From contig JANNIH010000014.1 in assembly GCA_031404815.1 (NCBI GenBank), positions 1-64,000 of the forward strand: 64,000 nt of DNA, read 5' to 3'. Source of the stretch: DASYKS01 sp031404815 (lineage in GTDB: Bacteria > Acidobacteriota > Thermoanaerobaculia > Multivoradales > UBA5704). The position numbers and the translations under genes are program-made. This document shows, piece after piece, positions 46,601 through 54,738 of this stretch (the first letter of the stretch is position 1; every line of letters starts with the position of its first letter). The notes beneath the pieces were generated by a model. It worked only from the letters and a program-made list of their open reading frames with translations, did not search any database and was not told where the DNA came from.

Positions 46601-46672
46601 GGAAAGGTGATCGCTCCCCTGGGTTTCCAGAACCGGCGCACCTTCCGGGTCTCGTTGGGCCTCCGCTTCTAG
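43640..46672 (+). CDS. TonB-dependent receptor with carboxypeptidase-like domain
   Basis: The 1010-residue outer-membrane protein has a signal peptide ending near ASWAQG. A carboxypeptidase regulatory-like domain (KLSGRVFNEGQPLAGVLV) covers about residues 28-100. Then come a plug with EEIVVTGQ and ISISGAPSFENLFLINGV, and a barrel to the C-terminal aromatic F in FRVSLGLRF. This Oar-type architecture is common in Acidobacteriota. The ligand may be peptide, polysaccharide or siderophore. A strong terminator follows. No TonB or ExbBD is adjacent. Confidence 0.95.
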   Translation: MRHKSISAFLLCALLATASWAQGNPTAKLSGRVFNEGQPLAGVLVTATSPNAQGDRVTTTSDNGDFLFAALPAGEYTLTFALEGLETANRTVRLGAAQSSVLDVSLDVAAIAEEIVVTGQLEVISQGSESAVTFSKTLVDELPTGRTVDEIVGLAPGVSTTGPAKDAGTGQASISISGAPSFENLFLINGVVANENLRGQSFPLFIEDAVQETTTSSGSISAEYGRFTGGVVNVITKSGGNQFSGSLRSTLRNQDWIPNVSKDAIKQDGAANFFEPKHNDEVIPTYEATLGGPILRDKIWFFLAGRDVETTNSVATVAPTAIPYDTVVDQQRYEGKLTVSPTAKHTFIGSYIKIDQLDGNNSFGVILDERSLYDREVPQELQAISYSGVLTDRLYVTAQYNERTFQFIGSGAPTQDLIQGTLLLDQSRGNARYWSPTFCGICRPEDRNNKNYLGKLSYFLSTGSAGTHEIVGGYDSFDDIRAADNHQSGSDYRIFGTGAIIRGTNIFPVFDGNTVIQFNPIAETTRGTSFKTNSFFVNDSWRLNDRLSFNVGFRYDQNDGKNAQGRKVASDSNLSPRIAATWNPTGDGSWILNASYGKYVAGIANGIADSTSTAGAPATFQWSYGGPSVNLGNPANPADPAAALTTLFNWFNANGGPNGNLPLIGVNIPGGNQVIRGSLNSPNAEEISLGFSKQIAGKGIVRVTAIHREFGDFYANRGNLSTGTTPNPTNPRTSFDLQLIENDNSVFERTYDALQTQFQWRLAKKLNLGGNWTISRLEGNFDGETRNNGAITGDLTYPEFKVASWNRPSGDLAADQRHKAGLYGVYRLLDSERQTLSVSLFQSFQSGLPYGAVGTAAIRNAPGQPAFDFRPSSGYQTPPRTVTYFFTARDEFRTDDILRTDLSLNYSFRIGKVELFVSPEVNNVFNAENVDTTDTRGLDQTVFSAANSGAASCANASASGGVGRCRPFNPFTETPVEGVHWQRGPNFGKVIAPLGFQNRRTFRVSLGLRF

Positions 46673-46702
46673 GTTTCACCTCCGAAGCGACATTCGTAAG
46701 GA

Positions 46703-46738
46703 AAGGCGCCCGGGCTGTACAGCCTGGGCGCCTTTTTT
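46703..46738 (+). terminator. strong intrinsic terminator after the TonB receptor
   Basis: GGCGCCCGGGCT, a GTAC loop and AGCCTGGGCGCC (46705-46732) form a long stem with one mismatch. TTTTTT follows at 46733-46738. Confidence 0.85.
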
Positions 46739-46822
46739 CTTGGTCTGATCGGTGCCCGCCTGTTGTAGGGTCCACTGCGAACGACCGGCACTTCATACCC
46801 GACCCGAAAGGATCAAATCTCC

Positions 46823-47911
46823 ATGAGCGATCTCGAAACCCGCGTTTGGGATGCCTTGAAACGCGTCAAGTTCCCCGGGATGAGCCGGGACATCGTCTCC
46901 TTCGGCTTCGTCCAGAGCGTTACGGAGGCATCCGGCCGGGTGACGATCGACCTCCAGATGGCGACCCAGAAGCCCGAAGCGGCCGAAGGGGTGCGCACCG
47001 ATGTCGAGCGCGAGGTTCGGGCCCTCCCGGGGGTCGAGCAGGTGGAAGTCCACCTTCACTTCCAGCGCGCCCCGAGCCGTGAGGAATCGGCTCAACGTGC
47101 GGTCGCGCAAGATCCTGGATTGATTCCCGGCGTCCGCCACGTCGTGGCGGTGGCGAGCGGCAAGGGGGGCGTGGGCAAATCGACCGTCGCGGCGAATCTG
47201 GCCGTGGCCCTCGGCCAGCTCGGGCACCGGGTGGGGCTGCTCGATGTGGACATCTACGGCCCCTCGGTGCCGATGATGTTCGGGATAGAAGAGCGCCCGC
47301 GCCTCGAAGGCAACAAGATTCTGCCGTTTGAAAAGCATGGCATCCGGGTCATGTCGCTCGGTTTTCTGCTCGATATCGATACCCCTGTCATCTGGCGCGG
47401 CCCGATGGTCATGCGGGCGATCGAGCAGATGCTCGGCGATGTGATCTGGGGCGACCTCGACATCATGATCCTCGACATGCCACCCGGCACCGGCGACGCC
47501 CAGCTCACGGTCACCCAGAAGGTGCCCCTCTCGGGCGCGGTGATCGTGACGACGCCACAGGACGTGGCGCTGATCGATGCCCGGAAAGGTCTCGCGATGT
47601 TCCGCAAGGTGAACGTGCCGGTGATCGGGATTGTCGAGAACATGTCGATCTTCATCTGCCCACACTGCGGCGAATCGACGCACATCTTCAGGAAGGACGG
47701 CGGCAAGCGAACCGCGGAGCTTCTGGGTGTCGATCTGCTCGGCTCGATCCCGCTCGATCCCGCGATCGTCGAAGGTGGAGACGCCGGGGTGCCGATCTCG
47801 GTCGCCGCGCCCGACGGCCCGCACGCCCGGGTGTTTCGCGGGATCGCCGAGGCGGTCTACGCCGAGGCCTCCGCCCAAGTCGCGGCGCGGCCGAAGCTGT
47901 CGATCGTCTGA
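46823..47911 (+). CDS. mrp: Mrp/ApbC-type Fe-S carrier ATPase
   Basis: The 362-residue protein has an N-terminal DUF59 (MIP18-like) domain of about 80 residues. A MinD-like ATPase follows, with GKGGVGKST near residue 112, and the C-terminal ICPHCGE CxxC near residue 279 for cluster binding. It delivers iron-sulfur clusters to apo-proteins, which fits a genome encoding aconitase and radical SAM enzymes, though no direct link is shown. Its stop overlaps the next ATG by one base. Confidence 0.95.
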   Translation: MSDLETRVWDALKRVKFPGMSRDIVSFGFVQSVTEASGRVTIDLQMATQKPEAAEGVRTDVEREVRALPGVEQVEVHLHFQRAPSREESAQRAVAQDPGLIPGVRHVVAVASGKGGVGKSTVAANLAVALGQLGHRVGLLDVDIYGPSVPMMFGIEERPRLEGNKILPFEKHGIRVMSLGFLLDIDTPVIWRGPMVMRAIEQMLGDVIWGDLDIMILDMPPGTGDAQLTVTQKVPLSGAVIVTTPQDVALIDARKGLAMFRKVNVPVIGIVENMSIFICPHCGESTHIFRKDGGKRTAELLGVDLLGSIPLDPAIVEGGDAGVPISVAAPDGPHARVFRGIAEAVYAEASAQVAARPKLSIV

Positions 47912-48618
47912 TGTTCACGACCCACCCAGGCGCCCCGCTTGCCCGGGTTGCCGTCATCGCCGACTCCCATCTCGGCGGCCCCGGCGGCCCGATCGAGCCG
48001 CTGCTCGCTCAGCTCGAAGCGCTCCCGGCGGAGGGGGTCGAGCGCCTGATCCTGCTCGGCGACATCTTCCAGGCCTGGGTCGGCCTGCCGCGCTTCGAAA
48101 CCGCCGAGATCGCGCGTTTCGTCGCCGCACTCCGCGCGCTCCGCCGCCAGGGGCTCCAGATCGACTACATCCTCGGGAACCGGGATTTCTTCCTGGCCAA
48201 GAGCCCCTACCGCGACGCCTTCGACTTCGTCGGTCTCGAGACCTCGTTCGAAGCCGGGGGTGTGCGCTACCTCGCGGTCCACGGCGACGGGCTCAACGAT
48301 CGAGATTGGCAATACCGCACCTGGCGGCGGCTGTCCAAGAGTCTTCCGGTAGAGCTCGCGCTGCGCACGCTCCCCCGGCGCCTTGCCCACTGGATGGTTG
48401 CTTCGACCGACCGACGCCTCGCCAACACCAACTTCAAGCACCGGGCGAACCTCCCCGAAACCGCCATCCGCGCCTTCGCCGAGCGCCGCCTGGCCGAAGG
48501 GCACGATGTCCTCCTCCTCGGCCACTTCCACGAAGAGCGAACTTGGAAAGTCGCCAACGGCGAGGTCCGCCTCTTGGAAGCCTGGTTCAAGAGCCGGCGG
48601 GTGGAGCGGTTCGGGTAA
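47911..48618 (+). CDS. UDP-2,3-diacylglucosamine hydrolase (LpxH-like)
   Basis: This 235-residue metallophosphoesterase carries the five blocks in order: IADSHLGG, LLGDIFQAW, ILGNRDFF, LAVHGDG and LLGHFHEE. The long helix with RRLAHWMVASTDRRLANTNFKH matches LpxH, which releases UMP to make lipid X in lipid A synthesis. Cotranslated with Mrp (stop and start share one base). LpxH rather than a generic phosphoesterase is likely from the GNRDFF block. Confidence 0.85.
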   Translation: MFTTHPGAPLARVAVIADSHLGGPGGPIEPLLAQLEALPAEGVERLILLGDIFQAWVGLPRFETAEIARFVAALRALRRQGLQIDYILGNRDFFLAKSPYRDAFDFVGLETSFEAGGVRYLAVHGDGLNDRDWQYRTWRRLSKSLPVELALRTLPRRLAHWMVASTDRRLANTNFKHRANLPETAIRAFAERRLAEGHDVLLLGHFHEERTWKVANGEVRLLEAWFKSRRVERFG

Positions 48619-48660
48619 GGCTCGGGCAACGGTGGTAACCTACTTCTGGGAGAAGCGACC

Positions 48661-48948
48661 ATGAAGACCGCAACGGCGCTGAGATTCGAAGGAGAGGTTA
48701 CCGAGGACGGGCGGCTTCACGTCGAGTTGCCGTCGAATGTGCTGCGCGGTCCTGTCGTGGTGACTTTGGAGCCGCTCTCTGAGGACATTCTGGTGTTGAC
48801 CGAGGAAGATCTTCATGGTGCAGGCCTGACCGCAGCCGAGATCGCCGCTTCGCCGGAGATCGGTGCCTGGGCCGACGAACGAGAGATTCCGACCGGCGCC
48901 GAATACGTCGAACACCTTCGCGCGGCCCCCCCGCGCCACTCCTGGTGA
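48661..48948 (+). CDS. antitoxin-like protein before a truncated PIN toxin
   Basis: This 95-residue protein has an N-terminal beta-strand (FEGEVTEDGRLHVELPSNV) and an acidic helical tail (LTEEDLHGAGLTAAEIAASPEIGAWADE). In type it resembles AbrB/VapB-like or UPF-type antitoxins. It overlaps a VapC-like start (GTGA), which decides the pairing. Confidence 0.65.
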   Translation: MKTATALRFEGEVTEDGRLHVELPSNVLRGPVVVTLEPLSEDILVLTEEDLHGAGLTAAEIAASPEIGAWADEREIPTGAEYVEHLRAAPPRHSW

Positions 48949-48995
48949 TCGACGTGGTCCTCGACACTTCCGTGCTGATCGACGCACGAATCTGA
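48945..48995 (+). pseudogene. truncated VapC-like PIN toxin (16 residues)
   Basis: From GTG 48945, overlapping the antitoxin stop as GTGA, the frame reads MIDVVLDTSVLIDARI and stops at TGA 48993. VLDTSVLID is the classic PIN-domain N-terminus with its first catalytic Asp. A working toxin needs about 130 residues. It is only a stub, and unrelated sequence follows. Confidence 0.7.
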
Positions 48996-49182
48996 AGAAC
49001 TTCCTTCCGCCGCCCTCGCTGAACACCCAGAAGCCTTATTAGGGCAACAATATACTTGACTTACCCGGACGATCTGGCCTGGTGGTAGGAATTGGGCGTA
49101 ACTCGGCCCTGTTGTTAGGTGTTGCAACCAAGAGCGGTCTCTGACAGCATGCGCTATCAGTCCCCGCAGGGAGGCATCGCAA
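48996..49182. other. intergenic spacer
   Basis: No gene. It is richer in A/T than its surroundings, with TATACT at 49051-49056 as a possible -10 element for the next gene. A ribosome site GGGAGG precedes GTG 49183. Confidence 0.35.
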
Positions 49183-50016
49183 GTGCCGAAACACGACCAG
49201 ATCACCATTTCTCTCGAAGGCTTGCCCGAGAACAACGGAGAGGTTCGCCTTGGCGACCTGATACACGAGTTGCAGGCGCTGAATGCCCTTCTGGTTGGCC
49301 TTGATCGCACCGTGTCGCCCGAAGGGAGAGTCTCTACCGACTATCGGGTAACCGACCTGCGGCGAGTTAATCCATCTCAGATTGTAGTTTCCGGTTCGCC
49401 TAAGGACAACGCTCCGGACGTTAGGGCTCAAGTCTTCGGCCAAACCTTCGAGACTCTATCTCTGCTCGAAGAGGGCCAAAAAGAAAGCGGGTTCGATTTC
49501 GGCTTGCTCGAAGATCTTCGCGACATGGCGGAGCCGGTCGGGAAGCGACTTGGCTCCGTTGCCCTAGGCTGGAATGGAAGCCACGTGCGCCTTTCTACTC
49601 AACTACGGGAGCGAATCGACAAGCTGTTAGAGCCGGATATCGTTTCTTATGGCTTCCTGCAAGGACGACTCGAAGCAGCGAATATTCATCACGGCGCCAA
49701 CGCTCTAAAAATTTATCCTCGGGTGGGACCACTTAAGATTGGCGGTCGCTTCCGCGCGGAATTGAGTTCTGTTGTCGGCCCCGCCCTTGGGCGTGACGTT
49801 GTAGTCTGGGGCTTGATGAAATATAGATCAGGCAACCCCTACGCTTATTCGATCGAAGTAGATTCCATAGAAGTTTTTCCCGACGCGCCAGAAACTCCGC
49901 CTATCAAATTTCAGGGAGAATTCAGGGACTTGACTGGCGAGTTAAGCTCAGAAGAATGGTTAGAACTTCGCCGCGAGGAATCTATTGGCGAGCTAATGGT
50001 TTTGGTTGGGCGGTAG
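49183..50016 (+). CDS. unknown protein cotranscribed with a PIN-domain gene
   Basis: The 277-residue protein starts at GTG 49183. Sequence features: DQITISLEGLPENNGEVRLGDLIHELQALNALL, then VGPLKIGGRFRAELSSVVG and a strand-rich C-terminus (VVVWGLMKYRSGNPYAYSIEVDSIEVF). It shows no signal peptide. The gene has low GC and unusual codon use. It ends eight bases before the PIN gene. It may be an antitoxin of a novel type, as PIN toxins normally travel with one, but no known antitoxin fold is seen. Confidence 0.7.
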   Translation: MPKHDQITISLEGLPENNGEVRLGDLIHELQALNALLVGLDRTVSPEGRVSTDYRVTDLRRVNPSQIVVSGSPKDNAPDVRAQVFGQTFETLSLLEEGQKESGFDFGLLEDLRDMAEPVGKRLGSVALGWNGSHVRLSTQLRERIDKLLEPDIVSYGFLQGRLEAANIHHGANALKIYPRVGPLKIGGRFRAELSSVVGPALGRDVVVWGLMKYRSGNPYAYSIEVDSIEVFPDAPETPPIKFQGEFRDLTGELSSEEWLELRREESIGELMVLVGR

Positions 50017-50024
50017 GTTTTTTT

Positions 50025-50576
50025 GTGAAGACTCGAAAACCTCCGTCTGCGCCGCACAAGATTGTCTATTGGGATGCCTGCATATGGATAGCGTGGCTAA
50101 AAGAAGAGGAGCGCCCCTATGGCGACATGGAAGGGACTCAGGTTTCGGTCGATCACATCTATGCTGGGAGAAGCGATCTAATCCTCTCGCGCCTGATCGT
50201 TGACCAGGAGTTGAAGGTTGGGAGGTTGCCACCTAAGCAGCAAGACTTGTTTTACAGTTTTCGACGCCGATCTAACGTCATTTTGATTGACTTTGAGCCT
50301 CCAATATTAGCCCTCATGGTACAGATTTTCGATCATTATTCCGCCAACCCCGTAGGCGGCAAAACGATGGACATGCAGGATGCCTTACACCTTGCAACGG
50401 CGATCAACCGAAACGCCAACGCGTTTTACTCATTCGATACTGGCAAGCGGAGCGGGCTGAATCTTTTAAGAATAAGTGGCGACGAGGCCATTCACGGCTT
50501 GACGGTCTGCAAGCCACCGTTTGAGCAGGCGCCAATACTGTTTCGGTCTAGTCCTCCACTCCAAAAAGATCTCTAG
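50025..50576 (+). CDS. PIN-domain ribonuclease-like protein
   Basis: GTG 50025 gives 183 residues. IVYWDACIWIAWLKEEE holds the first catalytic Asp. MQDALHLATAINRNANAFYSFD holds the later acidic residues of the PIN fold. The length is longer than VapC (about 130), with an extra C-terminal segment of ~40 residues. The likely role is RNA cleavage as the toxin of the upstream 277-residue protein. Codon use is unlike the surrounding genes, which suggests horizontal transfer. Confidence 0.8.
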   Translation: MKTRKPPSAPHKIVYWDACIWIAWLKEEERPYGDMEGTQVSVDHIYAGRSDLILSRLIVDQELKVGRLPPKQQDLFYSFRRRSNVILIDFEPPILALMVQIFDHYSANPVGGKTMDMQDALHLATAINRNANAFYSFDTGKRSGLNLLRISGDEAIHGLTVCKPPFEQAPILFRSSPPLQKDL

Positions 50577-50592
50577 GCGCCCGGCGAATGAT

Positions 50593-52473
50593 CTACGGCA
50601 CCCGCCGGGGCGGCTCGATGCCCAGGTAGGCGGCGGCTCGGGGGGCGACATCGGTGTTTTTCACTTCGCCGATCTTCCGCTTTTCTACCCCTCGCCCGAG
50701 CGCCAGGTAGATCCCGGCGAGGCGGCGATTGCCGGAGCCTCGGGCGTAGAGGTGTCCGTGCATCCCATAGACATCGGTCGGTCCGCTGGTTGCACCGCCT
50801 GGGAGCGGTCTCTCGGCGAAAGTGAATCCTGGACGGGAGAAGAGGACCAGATCGCCGCTGTTCGGATGATCGAGGCCGAGCGGACCGAGCTGGGCGTGGC
50901 TGAGGACCTTGTCGATGCCGCGCTCGCCGTTCACTTCGAACCGCGAGAAGCGGCCGACGAGATCGGCGAGGAGGGTCGCGCGCTCGAGGCTCGGCAGGCT
51001 CGGGGCGAGGTAGATATGGGAGACGCCGCCGCTGCTGATCGCGAGAGCCCGCGAGAGCACCGGATCCACCCGTCCGTCCGGCCCTATCGTCGCGAACCCG
51101 GCGTCTTTGAGGAGCGCGTTCGGATCGATCCGGGCGAACACAGGGATCATGCCGTGATCGGAGACGATCATCACCGTCGTGGTCCGCAGATCGACCGCGG
51201 CGAGCAGCCGGGCGAGCCCGCGATCGACCGCCTGCCAGACCTCTCGGCGCGCGGCGGCGAAGGCGATCTTGCGCTCCGGGGTGTAGCCCGGTTGGCGCTG
51301 CTCTTCGAGCAGGAGCTGATGGCCCGCTTCGTCGATCGTCGGTACATAGCCGAGGAGGAGATCCCAATCCGGGCGGCCGGCGGCAAAGGTGAGCCCGTCG
51401 AGGAAGAAGTCGCCGAAGCGGGTCGCCTGCTCGGTCCAGGTCGCCAGATCGATTCCTGAGCTTCCGGCCCAGGCGGCCTCCAGCGAGTCGTCGTCCGGCG
51501 GACCGGGCCAGATCAGACCGCGCTCGGCGAACTCCGTCGCGAACTCGGGCGGATAGGCCTGGTTGGCATGCTCGGCGCCGACATAGAGGCGAACGCGCGC
51601 GAGGTCGGTCGGCAGATCGAGCAGCTTGAGCCAGGAGGCCGTGGGGCCGAACTTCGCCTCGCTCGCGACCACGCGGCCCCACCCCCCGGGAGTGAGGCGC
51701 GAGAGAGAACCCATCTTCGGCGCGAGCGATCCGACCCACAGCTCGTGGAAATTTTCTTCTCCATCGTCCGATCGGTCGAGCGCGATCAGCCGAAGGGCTC
51801 GCCCGCCATCGTTCTCGGCCCCAGGTGCGTCTCCGGGCAGCTCCACCTGGGCGACGCGGAGCGGGCCGAAGTGCGGCGGGAGCGCCGCCAAGCCCGATTC
51901 ACCTGCCGGCTCGACCGCCTGGAAAGAAGGTCGCGAAAGAGAGACCATGGCCGAACCGTGGAGCGCGCGCCCGACATAGGTGAGACCCCAATCGCCCCGG
52001 CGCCGAGGGCCGGCGTCATCGGCCCCGGGGAAGGTCCAGGCCCCCGCCCGCTTGCCCTGCCGCTGCGCCGCCTCCCAGAGCGTCTCGGCGGCGATGGGCG
52101 CCGAAAACCCGCTCACCCGGTCGCCCCAACGCGACCCGGCGAGTCGGAAATTGTTGCTGACGATTCCGGTCGCCGCGGGCGGAAAGCCGGTCGCAAGCGA
52201 AATGTGGTTCACCGCGGTCAGCGTGGGATCAACTGGCCGCAGCGACTCGGCCACCTGACCCTCCTCGAAGAAACGGGAGAACCCGCCGCCGCGAAGCTCC
52301 CCTGCCTGGTACCGGGAACGCAGTTCGATCGCTGAAGCGCCATCAAGGGAGATCAGGATCACCCGACCGGAACCGGAGGGCCCTCTGGCAACCGGTGCCG
52401 TGCGGCAAGAGGCGGAGAAGAGGAAAATCGCGGCGAGAGCGGCCGCGAGGGGAAGCTTCTGGGGCCCGAACAT
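50593..52473 (-). CDS. alkaline phosphatase-superfamily lipoprotein
   Basis: The 626-residue protein has a lipoprotein signal ending FSASC. It has ISLDGAS, then DPTLTAVNHISLATGFPP (nucleophile Thr region with the N-H pair), SDHGMIPVF and a late HGH (MYGMHGHLYARG). This is the type I phosphodiesterase/nucleotide pyrophosphatase order of the alkaline phosphatase superfamily. It would hydrolyse phosphate esters at the cell surface or in the periplasm. It is the last gene of the minus-strand string. Confidence 0.85.
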   Translation of the reverse strand: MFGPQKLPLAAALAAIFLFSASCRTAPVARGPSGSGRVILISLDGASAIELRSRYQAGELRGGGFSRFFEEGQVAESLRPVDPTLTAVNHISLATGFPPAATGIVSNNFRLAGSRWGDRVSGFSAPIAAETLWEAAQRQGKRAGAWTFPGADDAGPRRRGDWGLTYVGRALHGSAMVSLSRPSFQAVEPAGESGLAALPPHFGPLRVAQVELPGDAPGAENDGGRALRLIALDRSDDGEENFHELWVGSLAPKMGSLSRLTPGGWGRVVASEAKFGPTASWLKLLDLPTDLARVRLYVGAEHANQAYPPEFATEFAERGLIWPGPPDDDSLEAAWAGSSGIDLATWTEQATRFGDFFLDGLTFAAGRPDWDLLLGYVPTIDEAGHQLLLEEQRQPGYTPERKIAFAAARREVWQAVDRGLARLLAAVDLRTTTVMIVSDHGMIPVFARIDPNALLKDAGFATIGPDGRVDPVLSRALAISSGGVSHIYLAPSLPSLERATLLADLVGRFSRFEVNGERGIDKVLSHAQLGPLGLDHPNSGDLVLFSRPGFTFAERPLPGGATSGPTDVYGMHGHLYARGSGNRRLAGIYLALGRGVEKRKIGEVKNTDVAPRAAAYLGIEPPRRVP

Positions 52474-52489
52474 GCGGGGATTATGCCCC

Positions 52490-52933
52490 CTATCGGCCGG
52501 TCGAGCCGAAACCCCCGGCGCCGCGATCGCTAAGGTCGAGCGATTCGACCTCCTGCCACTCGATGGCCTCGACGCGGGCGAAGACCAGTTGGGCGATCCG
52601 ATCGCCGCGACGGATCGCGAACGGTTCGGTGCCCAGGTTGATCAGGATCACCCCGACCTCGCCGCGATAGTCGCTGTCGATGGTTCCGGGAGCATTGAGG
52701 ACTCCGATGCCATGCATAAGCGCCAGGCCACTCCGGGGCCGCACCTGACCTTCCCAGCCCAGAGGGATCTCGAGGAATAGGCCGGTCGGCACGAGCGCCC
52801 GGGCACCGGGGGCGAGGATCACCTCTTCACCGACCGCCGCGCGCAAGTCGTACCCTGAACTCCCGCCCGAAGCTCGGGTGGGTGGCGGCAGATCGCGCGC
52901 TTCTGGAGCGCGCACGAAGCGCACGAGTGCCAT
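52490..52933 (-). CDS. dut: deoxyuridine 5'-triphosphate nucleotidohydrolase (dUTPase)
   Basis: This 147-residue protein (start at ATG 52933; an in-frame TTG at 52948 overlaps the upstream stop) has the dUTPase motifs in order: SGYDLRAA, RPRSGLAL, GTIDSDYRGE, GDRIAQLVF and the flexible tail GAGGFGSTGR. It cleaves dUTP to dUMP and diphosphate. The gene is downstream of three pilin-like genes and likely shares their transcript. Confidence 0.95.
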   Translation of the reverse strand: MALVRFVRAPEARDLPPPTRASGGSSGYDLRAAVGEEVILAPGARALVPTGLFLEIPLGWEGQVRPRSGLALMHGIGVLNAPGTIDSDYRGEVGVILINLGTEPFAIRRGDRIAQLVFARVEAIEWQEVESLDLSDRGAGGFGSTGR

Positions 52934-52944
52934 CGCCGCCCGAC

Positions 52945-53796
52945 TCAAGAGGGAGGCGAATCCTCAGGATCGGGCGGCAAACCCGGGGGAACTCCGAACG
53001 CGCCTTCATCTCCTCCAACGGGCTGATTGTTCGGTGGCGTAAGGCCTCCGGGTAGCCCCGTTTGACCGGGCGAGCCCGGCTGGGGAATCGGCGGCGCACT
53101 TTGGATGCCGAGCCACTTTGGCCAGGGGCGACCCAGCCAGCGTACGCTGTCGCCTTGCCCTCCCTGCTGCCCCGGGACAGCGAAGCTCCGCTGCGCCAAG
53201 AGCTCCCAGCGAAACTGCCATTGGTCGTAGCGCTGCTGGCCAAACCAGACCATGGCCGACGGCTTGTTGCTCTTGCTGGTGACGCCTACGATCGGCCCGA
53301 TCGTCAGCTCTTCCTTCTTCTCCGTGGTGAGGAACCCCGAGCCTTGATCGCCGTCGCCGTCCGCGCGATCTTCCCCTCCGTCACCTCCCGGGTCCTTTTC
53401 ACTTCCCTCTTCCGGGTCTTCCTTGCCCCCGCCCTTTCCACGCGGCTGCGGTTGCAGCGTCCCCGGCGGCAGTTGGACCCCTTCGTAGAGGATCTTCCAT
53501 TTGCCGTCCTCGGACATCGGGTCTTTCCAGAGCTGACGGATGCAACGTGGTTTCGCCTCCAGCAGCTCCTCCAGGCGCACCGGCGCGCGCTGGAAACGGG
53601 CGCGGAACAGCCGAATCGCCTCGGCGTATTGAAGACCCCGAAAGATCAATTCCTCTTCCTTGTCGTGCTGGATGATCCGACTCCAGAGCGGCAAACTCGC
53701 CGCGATCAGGATGTTCATCACTGTGACCGCAACCATCAGCACGACCAGGTTGTAGCCGGCTTCACGAGAGTTGGCACCCGGGCGGCGAACCTTCAT
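52945..53796 (-). CDS. pseudopilin-like protein with disordered insert
   Basis: This 283-residue protein has an N-terminal pilin-type helix (GYNLVVLMVAVTVMNILIAAS) followed by a soluble part. A Gly/Asp/Glu-rich segment (about residues 120-150) and a Pro/Gly-rich tail are low-complexity, so probably unstructured. The usual G-F-T-x-x-E prepilin site is replaced by G-Y-N-L-V, with the Glu missing. It may be a minor pilin with altered processing. Confidence 0.75.
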   Translation of the reverse strand: MKVRRPGANSREAGYNLVVLMVAVTVMNILIAASLPLWSRIIQHDKEEELIFRGLQYAEAIRLFRARFQRAPVRLEELLEAKPRCIRQLWKDPMSEDGKWKILYEGVQLPPGTLQPQPRGKGGGKEDPEEGSEKDPGGDGGEDRADGDGDQGSGFLTTEKKEELTIGPIVGVTSKSNKPSAMVWFGQQRYDQWQFRWELLAQRSFAVPGQQGGQGDSVRWLGRPWPKWLGIQSAPPIPQPGSPGQTGLPGGLTPPNNQPVGGDEGAFGVPPGLPPDPEDSPPS

Positions 53797-53826
53797 CAGA
53801 GCCTCCTGATTCGGAACCGGCGATCG

Positions 53827-54246
53827 CTACCAATCCGCATAGGGCGTCCCGTCGAGGGAGGTGAGCGGCGAGCCCGAACGGATGTCGATGATTCCCGGGC
53901 CGTCGACCTGTTCGGTTTCGGCCGGCGGCGCTTCCGGGTCGATCTCTTCGAGCACCAGGACCCAGGTGTCGTTGCGCTTGGTGATCGAATCGACCGGGAT
54001 CTTTCGGAGGTAGCCCTTGGTCACCAGCTCTTCGAGGGTGGGCGGATAGTTGCCCTTGTCCCCGTGGTACTGATCGATCACATCCCGCGTCGTACGCAGG
54101 TTGGTCTTGAGCACCGCCTCGTTCGCGCGCCGCGGTACTTGGCGCAATGCGGGCATCGCGATTGTCGCCAGAATGCCGATGACCGCGATCACGATGATCA
54201 GCTCGAGCAGAGTGAAGCCAGACGGCTTTCGGTTCGACGTTCTCAT
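53827..54246 (-). CDS. type II secretion-like major pseudopilin (GspG-like)
   Basis: ATG 54246 gives 139 residues: MRTSNRKPSGFTLLELIIVIAVIG with the prepilin peptidase site G|FTLLE, then YHGDKGNYPPTLEELVTKGYLRKIPVDS, a GspG hallmark. An upstream in-frame ATG at 54258 overlaps the previous stop. It is a likely subunit of the short periplasmic pseudopilus or pilus made by this operon. Confidence 0.88.
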   Translation of the reverse strand: MRTSNRKPSGFTLLELIIVIAVIGILATIAMPALRQVPRRANEAVLKTNLRTTRDVIDQYHGDKGNYPPTLEELVTKGYLRKIPVDSITKRNDTWVLVLEEIDPEAPPAETEQVDGPGIIDIRSGSPLTSLDGTPYADW

Positions 54247-54251
54247 TCGGC

Positions 54252-54719
54252 TCACCATTTGGTGTAAGGAACTCCGTTCAAACCGACCCCTTCGGAGAGC
54301 GAGAAGACATCGTAAACGTTGGCCCCCCCCCACGATGTATCGTCGGGCTTATCGTCGTAGCTGCGCAGACCCCATTCGTCTGTTCCGGTCATCGGATCGA
54401 CCGGGATGCGCCGAAGGAACTTCGCCTTCTTGTTGATCTGGCCGACGATATCCACCCCTTCGACCAGAATCTCCAGCTTCTTCGGGTACCCTTCGGTTCC
54501 GAGATCGATCGGAATCAACCCGGCATCGCTGTAGCGCTTGTACTCGTCGACCGCGTAGCGCATCTCGCGCAGATGCTGCCGCAGATCGAGCTCTTTGCTG
54601 CGCTTCGCCGTGAACTTCGCCACCGGCAGGGTGACCGCGGCGAGAATCGCGAGCACAGCGGCCACCATCACCAGTTCGGCGAGGGTGAATCCGGCGGCCT
54701 TGCGATCGAACGTGCGCAT
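54252..54719 (-). CDS. pseudopilin-like protein
   Basis: ATG 54719 is preceded by GAGGAGG. The 155-residue product has FDRKAAGFTLAELVMVAAVLAILAAVTL with the peptidase site G|FTLAE, then the GspG-like segment (FLRRIPVDPMTGTDEWGLRSY). It ends at the start of the next pilin gene. It is similar to but distinct from the 53827 gene. Confidence 0.85.
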   Translation of the reverse strand: MRTFDRKAAGFTLAELVMVAAVLAILAAVTLPVAKFTAKRSKELDLRQHLREMRYAVDEYKRYSDAGLIPIDLGTEGYPKKLEILVEGVDIVGQINKKAKFLRRIPVDPMTGTDEWGLRSYDDKPDDTSWGGANVYDVFSLSEGVGLNGVPYTKW

Positions 54720-54738
54720 CGAGCTTGCCTCCTCAGGG

